A stretch of 64,000 bases of DNA from Streptomyces coffeae (lineage in GTDB: Bacteria; Actinomycetota; Actinomycetes; Streptomycetales; Streptomycetaceae): assembly GCF_016741875.1 (NCBI RefSeq), contig NZ_JAERRF010000019.1:1-64000 (forward strand). Reading direction: 5' to 3'. Position 1 is the first letter of the stretch; each line of letters opens with the position of its first letter. The position numbers were made by a program, and so were the translations under genes. The notes under the pieces were generated by a model. It did not search any database, had not been told where the DNA came from, and saw only the letters and a list, made by a program, of their open reading frames with translations. Below are positions 41,203 through 48,474 of the stretch, in pieces.

Positions 41203-42192
41203 CTACGGCTTGACCGAGCGGTAGTAGCGCGCGGCGCCCCGGTGCAGGGCGAGCGGATCGGTGAAGACGGCGGTCCGCAGGTCCACCTTCTGGGCGGCGT
41301 GCACCCGCGCCCCGATGCGGTCCCGGTTCTCTATCACCGTGCGGGTGATGCCCTCGGCCAGATCGGGGTCGACCCGGTCCGTGGTGACCAGGAGATTCGG
41401 TACCGCGATCGTCTTGACCGGCTCCGGCCGTCGTATGTCCGCGTACGCGTCGGCGGGCACGGTCGCCGCCCGGTAGTAGCGCGTCACCCCGCCCTGCCGG
41501 TGCAGCCGGGTGGTGAGGTCGCCGAGCTGGACCAGCCGGATCGGATACGCACGGGCCAGGGTGCGCACCGCCGTGGTCGGCAGTCCGCCCGACCAGAAGA
41601 AGGCGTCCAGCTTCCCCTGCCGCAGCAGCTTCGGCATCGTGTCGATCCCGGCCCGGACCGCCGTGATGTCCTTGTCGAAGTCGACCCCGGCGGCCTTCAG
41701 CAGCGCCCGGGTGATCAGCTGGACGCCCGAGCCGTCGCCGCCCACGCCGACCCTCAGATGCCGCAGGTCCCGCGCCGAGCGCACTTTCGAGCCGCGGGGC
41801 ACGACCAGCTGCATGTAATCGTCGTAGAGCCGCGCGCACGCCCGCAGCCGGCCTGCGTCCTTGCCGTGGTAGGCGGCGACGGCGTCGGTGGCGGCGATGG
41901 CGAAGGTGGCCCTGCCTGTCGCCAGCCGCTCGACGTTGTCGGGTGAGCCATGGGACTGCATCAGATCGACGTCCACGTCCGGCAGGTCCCGGGCCAGGTC
42001 CTGTTTGAGCATCTGGCCATAGGTGTCGTAGACCCCGGTGGAGACCCCGGTCGCGAAGGTGACCCGTCCGCTGGGTGAGGTCCCGCCGCCGACCGGCAGC
42101 AGCCACCACAGCAGCAGCGCGAGGACGACCAGGCCCGCGGCAGCGGACTGCACGGCGCGGCGCCGGTCGAGACGCGGAAGGGTGACGGCCAT
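41203..42192 (-). CDS. TAXI-family solute-binding protein (TRAP-associated)
   Basis: This 329-residue extracytoplasmic protein has an N-terminal hydrophobic signal/anchor (about residues 16-36). The TAXI fold follows, with FATGVSTGVYDTYGQML and LRHLRVGVGGDGSGVQLITRALL. Such proteins feed TRAP transporters, but no TRAP permease gene lies nearby, so this one may work with a distant permease or as a sensor. It converges on gluK, and its start diverges from miaB. ATG 42192 has AGGA about 8 bp upstream. Confidence 0.85.
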   Translation of the reverse strand: MAVTLPRLDRRRAVQSAAAGLVVLALLLWWLLPVGGGTSPSGRVTFATGVSTGVYDTYGQMLKQDLARDLPDVDVDLMQSHGSPDNVERLATGRATFAIAATDAVAAYHGKDAGRLRACARLYDDYMQLVVPRGSKVRSARDLRHLRVGVGGDGSGVQLITRALLKAAGVDFDKDITAVRAGIDTMPKLLRQGKLDAFFWSGGLPTTAVRTLARAYPIRLVQLGDLTTRLHRQGGVTRYYRAATVPADAYADIRRPEPVKTIAVPNLLVTTDRVDPDLAEGITRTVIENRDRIGARVHAAQKVDLRTAVFTDPLALHRGAARYYRSVKP

Positions 42193-42270
42193 GACCGCGA
42201 TCCTGCCAGGCTTGCTCCCGGGAAGGGAGGGGCGGGGGAGGCGGGTGACCCCGTACCCTGGTCGATTGAG

Positions 42271-43761
42271 ATGAGTGCGAAGACTTACGAGGTGCGCACC
42301 TACGGGTGCCAGATGAACGTCCACGACTCCGAGCGGCTCTCCGGCCTCCTGGAAGGCGCGGGCTATGTACGCGCGCCCGAGGGCACCGGTGAGGGCGAGG
42401 CCGACATCGTCGTCTTCAACACCTGTGCGGTGCGGGAGAACGCCGACAACCGGCTCTACGGCAACCTGGGCCGACTGGCGCCGATCAAGGCGCGACGGCC
42501 GGGTATGCAGATCGCCGTCGGCGGGTGTCTGGCCCAGAAGGACCGCGACACCATCGTGAAGAAGGCGCCCTGGGTGGACGTCGTCTTCGGTACGCACAAC
42601 ATCGGCAGCCTGCCGGTCCTTCTGGAGCGCGCCCGTGTCCAGGAGGAGGCGCAGGTCGAGATCGCCGAGTCGCTGGAGGCATTCCCCTCCACGCTGCCGA
42701 CGCGGCGGGAGTCCGCCTACGCCGCGTGGGTCTCCATCTCCGTCGGCTGCAACAACACCTGCACCTTCTGCATCGTCCCGGCGCTGCGCGGCAAGGAGAA
42801 GGACCGCCGCCCCGGCGACATCCTCGCCGAGGTCGAGGCGCTGGTCGCCGAGGGCGTCACCGAGATCACCCTGCTCGGCCAGAACGTGAACGCGTACGGG
42901 TCGGACATCGGCGACCGCGAGGCGTTCAGCAAGCTGCTGCGGGCCTGCGGCAAGGTCGAGGGCCTGGAACGGGTCCGGTTCACCTCCCCGCACCCCCGGG
43001 ACTTCACGGACGACGTCATCACCGCCATGGCGGTGACGGAGAACGTGATGCCCCAGCTGCACATGCCGCTCCAGTCCGGCTCGGACACCGTGCTGAAGGC
43101 GATGCGCCGCTCCTACCGGCAGGAGCGCTACCTCGGCATCATCGAGAAGGTGCGCGCCGCGCTGCCGCACGCCGCCATCTCGACCGACATCATCGTCGGC
43201 TTCCCCGGGGAGACGGACGAGGACTTCGAGCAGACGCTGCACGTGGTGCGCGAGGCGCGGTTCGCGCAGGCGTTCACCTTCCAGTACTCCAAGCGGCCCG
43301 GGACCCCGGCCGCCGAGATGGACGGACAGGTGCCCAAGGCCGTCGTCCAGGAGCGCTACGAGCGGCTGGTCGCCCTCCAGGAGGAGATCTCCTGGGAGGA
43401 GAACAAGAAGCAGGTCGGCCGGACGCTGGAGGTGCTGGTCGCGGAGGGCGAGGGCCGTAAGGACGACGCCACCCGGCGGCTGTCCGGCCGCGCCCCCGAC
43501 AACCGTCTGGTCCACTTCGCCCGGCCCGAGGAGCCGGTGCGCCCCGGTGATGTCGTCACGGTCGACATCACCTACGCCGCACCGCACCATCTGCTCGCCG
43601 AGGGCCCGGCCCGCGGTGTGCGGCGCACCCGCGCGGGCGACGCCTGGGAGCGGCGGAACGCCGCGGAACAGAAGAAGTCCGCGGGTGTCATGCTCGGGCT
43701 GCCGACCGTCGGCGCCCCGGCACCCGCGCCCGCACCGGCCGCGGGCTGCGGCTGCGACTGA
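42271..43761 (+). CDS. miaB: MiaB: tRNA 2-methylthio-N6-isopentenyladenosine synthase
   Basis: This 496-residue radical-SAM methylthiotransferase modifies A37 of tRNAs already isopentenylated by MiaA. N-terminal cluster cysteines are Cys13, Cys52 and Cys86. The radical SAM triad is Cys160-x3-Cys164-x2-Cys167 (CNNTCTFC). A TRAM domain lies near residues 375-450. An extra Ala/Pro-rich tail ends with C-G-C-D, absent from E. coli MiaB. The ATG begins 78 bp from the divergent TAXI gene. miaA lies about 2 kb downstream. Confidence 0.96.
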   Translation: MSAKTYEVRTYGCQMNVHDSERLSGLLEGAGYVRAPEGTGEGEADIVVFNTCAVRENADNRLYGNLGRLAPIKARRPGMQIAVGGCLAQKDRDTIVKKAPWVDVVFGTHNIGSLPVLLERARVQEEAQVEIAESLEAFPSTLPTRRESAYAAWVSISVGCNNTCTFCIVPALRGKEKDRRPGDILAEVEALVAEGVTEITLLGQNVNAYGSDIGDREAFSKLLRACGKVEGLERVRFTSPHPRDFTDDVITAMAVTENVMPQLHMPLQSGSDTVLKAMRRSYRQERYLGIIEKVRAALPHAAISTDIIVGFPGETDEDFEQTLHVVREARFAQAFTFQYSKRPGTPAAEMDGQVPKAVVQERYERLVALQEEISWEENKKQVGRTLEVLVAEGEGRKDDATRRLSGRAPDNRLVHFARPEEPVRPGDVVTVDITYAAPHHLLAEGPARGVRRTRAGDAWERRNAAEQKKSAGVMLGLPTVGAPAPAPAPAAGCGCD

Positions 43762-43825
43762 CGCGGCTGACGTGGGCTGACGGGACCGGTGCGACGGGTA
43801 CGGACCGACGGGGCCGACAAGGCCG

Positions 43826-44066
43826 CACCACTCGATCACCGCGCTGGGGCATGTCCGGGGCACCCGCGAGGAGGCCCTGGAGGCGCTGCGTGCGCGCGCT
43901 GCACTACCAGCCGCGCCATCCGGTGCATCCGCACCGCAAGCTGGTCTACCGGGACGGGGACGTCCTCCTGATGGTCCTGGAAGCCATGGCCGGCAACTAC
44001 TGCTACCGGTTCCGGGTCGCCGAGCTGCTGTGGGACCCGGCACCCCGGCCCGAACCCGCCGGATAG
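43826..44066 (+). pseudogene. Probably frameshifted small conserved protein gene
   Basis: Two frames appear to make up one protein. One, from 43826, gives a coding-like HHSITALGHVRGTREEALEALRAR. The other, from about 43893, continues RALHYQPRHPVHPHRKLVYRDG and then NYCYRFRVAELLWDP to a stop at 44066. They would join if a GC dinucleotide were restored in the run at 43892-43899. The first frame has no start codon before its upstream stop at 43778. An intact alternative is a 71-residue frame from ATG 43851. No family name is known to me. It is either a decayed gene or a sequence error. Confidence 0.45.
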
Positions 44067-44076
44067 GCTGCCGATC

Positions 44077-44838
44077 ATGCTGATCGCCGCCGCCGTCTGC
44101 CCGTGCCCGCCGCTCCTGGTGCCCGAGGTCGCCGCCGGGGCCGCTCCCGAGCTGGACCCGCTGCGCTCGGCGTGCGCCGACGCCATCGGGGTGGTCGCGG
44201 CGGCACGGCCGGAGCGGCTGATCGTGGTCGGTCCCGCCGACCCGGCCGACCGGGGGACCCATCCGCAGGGGGCGGGCGGATCCTTCCGCGGCTTCGGTGT
44301 GGATCTCCAGGTGCGGCTGGGCGGCCCGGCCGCGGAGGTGGGGGGATCCGCCCCCGCCCCGGACGGGGCGGGCCCGGCCTCCGCCGGGAAGCGGCTGCTG
44401 CCGCCGTCCCTCGCGGTCGGCGCCTGGCTGCTGGAGCACGCGGGGTGGGGCGGTACCGCGCCGGTCGAGGGACTGGGTGTGGGGGAACCTCTCGCCGCCG
44501 AGCGGTGTAAAGAAGTCGGAAGGGAGCTCGCAGCGGGGCCGGGCCGGGTCGCGCTGCTGGTGATGGCCGACGGCAGCGCGTGCCGGACGCTGAAGGCCCC
44601 GGGCTATCTCGACGAGCGGGCCGCGGCGTTCGACGCCGCGGTGGCGCGGGCGCTGGAGTCGGCCGACACGGCGGCCCTCGCCGCACTGGACGAGGAGTTG
44701 GCGCGGGAGCTCAAGGCAGCTGGTCGTGCGCCGCTCCAGGTGCTCGCGGGGGCGGGTGAGGGGGCGGTGCTGAAGGGGGAGTTGCGGTATGACGAGGCGC
44801 CGTACGGCGTGGGGTATTTCGTGGCCAGCTGGTCCTAG
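44077..44838 (+). CDS. Class III extradiol dioxygenase-like protein (DODA fold)
   Basis: This 253-residue protein begins with MLIAAAVCPCPPLLVPEV, typical of a conserved Streptomyces family annotated as extradiol dioxygenase subunit B-like. LLVMADGSACR and YDEAPYGVGYFVASW lie near the end. The metal-binding His residues of true LigB enzymes are not obvious, so catalytic activity is uncertain. Position between miaB and miaA is conserved as far as I recall. Confidence 0.75.
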   Translation: MLIAAAVCPCPPLLVPEVAAGAAPELDPLRSACADAIGVVAAARPERLIVVGPADPADRGTHPQGAGGSFRGFGVDLQVRLGGPAAEVGGSAPAPDGAGPASAGKRLLPPSLAVGAWLLEHAGWGGTAPVEGLGVGEPLAAERCKEVGRELAAGPGRVALLVMADGSACRTLKAPGYLDERAAAFDAAVARALESADTAALAALDEELARELKAAGRAPLQVLAGAGEGAVLKGELRYDEAPYGVGYFVASWS

Positions 44839-44944
44839 GACTGGCCCTGGGGCGGGGGCCGCGGCGCGCGCGAGACCGCGCGGGCACGGCCGCGGGGCGG
44901 GGTGCTCCGCGGCCGCGCACCGACGGGGACCGGACGGGCGGGGA

Positions 44945-45223
44945 TCAGGTTTCTTCGCCGCCGGGGGCCTTGCCCCCGCCCTGGTCGTCGCCTCTGCCCT
45001 TTTCCTTGTGCTCGTCCATGTGGGAGAGGCGGTTGAGGGCACCCTTCGCCTTGCCCGTGCCAGATTCGATCTTGCCGGTGTACTTGCCCTTGGTCTTGGA
45101 GTCGACCGTCTTGGCGGCCTTGTCCAGCCCTCGCTCGATCTTCGCCTCGTGCTGCTGGGCGAAGGTGCCGGCCTTGCCCTTCATGAGACCGGCCTTGGCC
45201 TTGAGATTGTCCATCAGGCCCAT
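44945..45223 (-). CDS. Small Lys/Gly-rich antitoxin-like protein (MT0933/Rv0909 family)
   Basis: This 92-residue hydrophilic protein (MGLMDNLKAKAGLMKGKAGTF at the start, broken here) is similar to the actinobacterial MT0933-type antitoxins. Its amphipathic Lys/Ala repeats also resemble CsbD-like stress proteins. No toxin gene is adjacent, so a solitary stress-related role is possible. A second small gene lies upstream in the same direction. Confidence 0.75.
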   Translation of the reverse strand: MGLMDNLKAKAGLMKGKAGTFAQQHEAKIERGLDKAAKTVDSKTKGKYTGKIESGTGKAKGALNRLSHMDEHKEKGRGDDQGGGKAPGGEET

Positions 45224-45247
45224 GGGCCACCTTCCCTCGTCGAATGG

Positions 45248-45502
45248 CTAGGTGCGGGCGCTCTCACCAGCGTCGCTGTCGGCCGACTCCTCGACCGACA
45301 GCTGCTTGGGGATCCCGGCACCTTCGCTCGCCACGGTCTCCTCCTCGCTCCGCACCGCCTCCGCCGTGTCCTGGGCGGCGACGGTCCCGGACGCAGGCTC
45401 CGCCGTCACGGGGTCGGCCGCCGTGGCCTTCTCGGCCGGCGACTCCTCGGACGAACGCCCCGCCTCCTTCGACGCACGACGAAACCTGGAAAACACGCCC
45501 AT
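45248..45502 (-). CDS. Small acidic protein, conserved near miaA
   Basis: This 84-residue protein has a basic N-terminus (MGVFSRFRRASKEAG) and a long Glu/Ala/Ser/Thr-rich, probably disordered remainder. No domain is recognised. ATG 45502 follows GGAGTAGAT closely. The upstream in-frame ATG at 45559 is not supported. It lies 24 bp upstream of the antitoxin-like gene, so the two are likely co-transcribed and divergent from miaA. Confidence 0.7.
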   Translation of the reverse strand: MGVFSRFRRASKEAGRSSEESPAEKATAADPVTAEPASGTVAAQDTAEAVRSEEETVASEGAGIPKQLSVEESADSDAGESART

Positions 45503-45686
45503 ATCTACTCCATACCCTACTCGTGTGGGCGAAATCCCGTGCCGCTCGGAGCGTCCCATTGCGCCACCCGCGGAGACCGGTTTCCCCGATCCGGTCCTAG
45601 GAATCTCGCAACAGGCAACGAACCCGGCGGTATCCCGTCACGTCGCTCGTTCGAGGAACCCCACGGGGGTTTGGGAGACTGGTGCG

Positions 45687-46625
45687 GTGAATACAGCAGG
45701 CCACCCGCCGCGAGTCATCGCCGTCGTCGGCCCCACCGCGGCCGGAAAGTCCGATCTGGGCGTCGCCCTCGCCCGCCATCTCGACGGCGAGGTCGTCAAT
45801 GCCGATTCCATGCAGCTCTACCGGGGCATGGACATCGGCACCGCCAAGCTGACGGAGGACGAGCGGCAGGGCGTGCCGCACCGGCTCCTGGACATCTGGG
45901 ACGTCACCCAGGCGGCCAGCGTCGCCGAGTACCAGCGGCTGGCCCGCGCGGAGATGGACCGGCTGCTCGCCGAGGGCCGCACCCCCATCCTGGTCGGCGG
46001 CTCCGGCCTGTACGTCCGTGGCGCCATCGACGCGCTCGACTTCCCGGGCACCGACCCCGCCGTCCGGGCCCGGCTCGAGGCCGAGCTGGCCGAGCACGGC
46101 CCGGGGGCCCTGCACACCCGGCTCGCGGCCGCCGACCCCGAGGCGGCGCGGGCGATCCTGCCGAGCAACGGCCGCCGGGTGGTGCGGGCGCTGGAGGTCA
46201 TCGAGATCACCGGCCGCCCCTTCACTGCCAATCTGCCGGGCCACGAGGCCGTCTACGACACCCTCCAGATCGGTGTCGACGTCGAGCGGCCCGAGCTGGA
46301 CGAGCGGATCGCGCTGCGGGTGGACCGGATGTGGGAGGCCGGGCTGGTGGAGGAGGTCCGCCGGCTGGAGGGCATCGGGCTGCGGTCGGGCCGTACCGCC
46401 TCCCGGGCGCTCGGCTACCAGCAGGTGCTGGCCGCCCTCGCGGGGGAGTGCACCGAGGACGAGGCGCGGGCCGAGACGGTGCGTGCCACCAAGCGGTTCG
46501 CCCGTCGTCAGGACTCCTGGTTCCGCCGTGATCCGCGGGTGCACTGGCTCAGCGGTGCCGCCGAGCGGCGCGTGGGACTTCTGGCGAACGCCCTCGCGTT
46601 GGTTGAACGGGCGGTCACAGCCTGA
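45687..46625 (+). CDS. miaA: MiaA: tRNA dimethylallyltransferase
   Basis: This 312-residue enzyme transfers a dimethylallyl group to A37 of tRNAs reading codons that begin with U. The P-loop is GPTAAGKSDL at residues about 15-24. NADSMQLYRGMDIGTAK and GGSGLYVRGAIDAL are diagnostic. GTG 45687 follows GAGACT by about 7 bp, a leaderless pattern, and gives the standard family length. The frame extends upstream through the small-protein gene on the other strand, which is a shadow. Confidence 0.96.
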   Translation: MNTAGHPPRVIAVVGPTAAGKSDLGVALARHLDGEVVNADSMQLYRGMDIGTAKLTEDERQGVPHRLLDIWDVTQAASVAEYQRLARAEMDRLLAEGRTPILVGGSGLYVRGAIDALDFPGTDPAVRARLEAELAEHGPGALHTRLAAADPEAARAILPSNGRRVVRALEVIEITGRPFTANLPGHEAVYDTLQIGVDVERPELDERIALRVDRMWEAGLVEEVRRLEGIGLRSGRTASRALGYQQVLAALAGECTEDEARAETVRATKRFARRQDSWFRRDPRVHWLSGAAERRVGLLANALALVERAVTA

Positions 46626-46734
46626 TCACGTGATGGCATCGGGACGCTCCGCTCGTCATTCGGCCCCCCGCGGGCATGCCATCATCAAGCTCCGATCGTG
46701 ACCGTGGTGTCTGGAGTTGGGAGGGCGTGTGGCG

Positions 46735-47214
46735 ATGGAGGCCGGCCCTCGCGACGCATCGCAGCAATCGCCGCACGGCGACCCGGAGCCACTGACCACG
46801 GACGGTCCCGACGGTGATGGGCCCCTCCATGAGCCTGGCGCACCGGCCCTCGACGACCCCGGTGAGCCGGTCTCCGAGGAGTCCTTCAGCGAGCTGCGCC
46901 CGCCGCGCAGGCTGCGGGTCTGGCAGATCGCGCCCATCGTCGGCCTGGCCATCCTCGGCTCGCTCATGTTCGCCTTCCCGCTCGCCTTCGAGTTCGGCGA
47001 CGGCGGGGCGGTGGTGGCCATGCTCGGTCTGCTGCTCAGCGGCTGCGCCGCGGGGTGGGGGCTGATGGCGGCCCGCCGGGTGGGCTACACCTGGCCCGGA
47101 CTGCCGCCCCGGGGCTCCGGCCGCCGCCCCGACTGGCGCTTCGTCCTGCTCTACATCGGGATCGTGGCGCTGCTCGCGGCGCTCACCTTCTGGCGGGTGG
47201 CACGGCTCCGCTAG
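46735..47214 (+). CDS. Small membrane protein with three helices
   Basis: This protein of about 159 residues has 60 acidic, Pro/Gly-rich cytoplasmic residues. Hydrophobic segments follow at about 68-88, 94-117 and 137-155. No family with a known function is recognised. ATG 46735 is preferred because GGAGGG lies 9 bp upstream. It sits between miaA and dapF in the same direction. Confidence 0.7.
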   Translation: MEAGPRDASQQSPHGDPEPLTTDGPDGDGPLHEPGAPALDDPGEPVSEESFSELRPPRRLRVWQIAPIVGLAILGSLMFAFPLAFEFGDGGAVVAMLGLLLSGCAAGWGLMAARRVGYTWPGLPPRGSGRRPDWRFVLLYIGIVALLAALTFWRVARLR

Positions 47215-47291
47215 GCCCGCCGCGGCATGGTCCCGCCCCTTGCGGATCCCGTCCGCGCTGATCGTTACCCGACGGCGCCCGCCCGTCCTGC

Positions 47292-47359
47292 GGGCCTGGC
47301 CATTCTGCGCGCCCGGTCGTTCCGTGGGCCTGGCAGTTCTGCGCGGTTGACCGTTCCGT
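47292..47359. repeat. 34-bp tandem duplication upstream of dapF
   Basis: Two adjacent, diverged 34-bp copies begin with GGGCCTGGC and end with GTTCCGT (47292-47325 and 47326-47359). They lie 56 bp before the dapF start and could affect its leader. Confidence 0.75.
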
Positions 47360-47414
47360 GGCGGCCCGCCGGGCACCGGACGACGCCGTGCGGGGCGCAC
47401 CGTAGGATCGAGGA

Positions 47415-48338
47415 ATGAGCACCAGGCCCCGGCTGCCCTTCCTCAAGGGGCACGGCACCGAGAACGACTTTGTCATCGTCCCCGACCTGGACGGGCACCT
47501 CGACCTGTCCGCGGCCGCCGTCGCCCGGATCTGCGACCGCCGCGCCGGTGTCGGCGGCGACGGGCTGATCCGCGTCGTGCGGTCCTCGGCGCACCCCGAG
47601 GCGCGGGCGATGGCCGACCGGGCCGAGTGGTTCATGGACTACCGCAACAGCGACGGCAGCATCGCCGAGATGTGTGGCAACGGCGTGCGTGTCTTCGCCC
47701 GCTACCTCCAGCGGGCCGGGCTCGCCGAGGAGGGCGACCTCACCATCGCGACCCGGGCCGGGGTGCGCCGGATCCACATCGCCAAGGCCGCCGACGGCAC
47801 GGACGGGGCCGCGGTGGGCGGCGAGGGCGCGATCACCGTCGAGATGGGCAAGGCCCTGCTGCCCGAGCCCGGCCCCGAAGGTGGCATCACCGTCTCGGTC
47901 GGCGAGCGCAACTGGCCCGCCCACCATGTGAACATGGGCAATCCGCACGCCGTCGCGTTCGTCGACGACCTCGGCCACGCCGGGAACCTGTTCACCGCCC
48001 CCGGCGTGCGCCCCGCAGCGGCGTATCCGCACGGCACCAACGTGGAGTTCGTCGTGGACCGCGGCCCCCGCCATGTCGCGATGCGGGTGCATGAGCGCGG
48101 CTCCGGCGAGACTCGTTCCTGCGGTACCGGCGCCTGCGCCGTGATGGTGGCCGCCGCGCGGCGCGACGGGGCCGATCCGGCGGTCACCGGACGCCCCGTC
48201 AGCTACACCGTGGACGTACCCGGAGGCCGCCTTGTGATCAGCGAGCGGCCGGACGGTACGGTGGAGATGACCGGCCCTGCCGTGATCGTGGCCGAGGGGG
48301 AGTTCGACGCCGCCTGGCTGGACACGGCCCTCGGCTGA
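47415..48338 (+). CDS. dapF: DapF: diaminopimelate epimerase
   Basis: This 307-residue cofactor-free epimerase converts L,L- to meso-diaminopimelate. The two catalytic cysteines are Cys87 (EMCGNGVR) and Cys236 (RSCGTGAC), in the two pseudo-symmetric halves. Streptomyces peptidoglycan contains L,L-diaminopimelate, so this enzyme mainly supplies the lysine pathway. A short insertion around residues 125-145 contains a Gly-rich loop. Confidence 0.96.
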   Translation: MSTRPRLPFLKGHGTENDFVIVPDLDGHLDLSAAAVARICDRRAGVGGDGLIRVVRSSAHPEARAMADRAEWFMDYRNSDGSIAEMCGNGVRVFARYLQRAGLAEEGDLTIATRAGVRRIHIAKAADGTDGAAVGGEGAITVEMGKALLPEPGPEGGITVSVGERNWPAHHVNMGNPHAVAFVDDLGHAGNLFTAPGVRPAAAYPHGTNVEFVVDRGPRHVAMRVHERGSGETRSCGTGACAVMVAAARRDGADPAVTGRPVSYTVDVPGGRLVISERPDGTVEMTGPAVIVAEGEFDAAWLDTALG

Positions 48339-48474
48339 CACCTCCCTCGAATGGGTGATCCGTTTCACTCTGGGCGAGAGCCGGTCGGCCGTGCGTGGTG
48401 GGCTCGATAGCATCAAGCACCGGCCCCGGGGGAGTGCCCACGCCGGTTGACGCTCGACGCCGCCGGAGGTGCCC

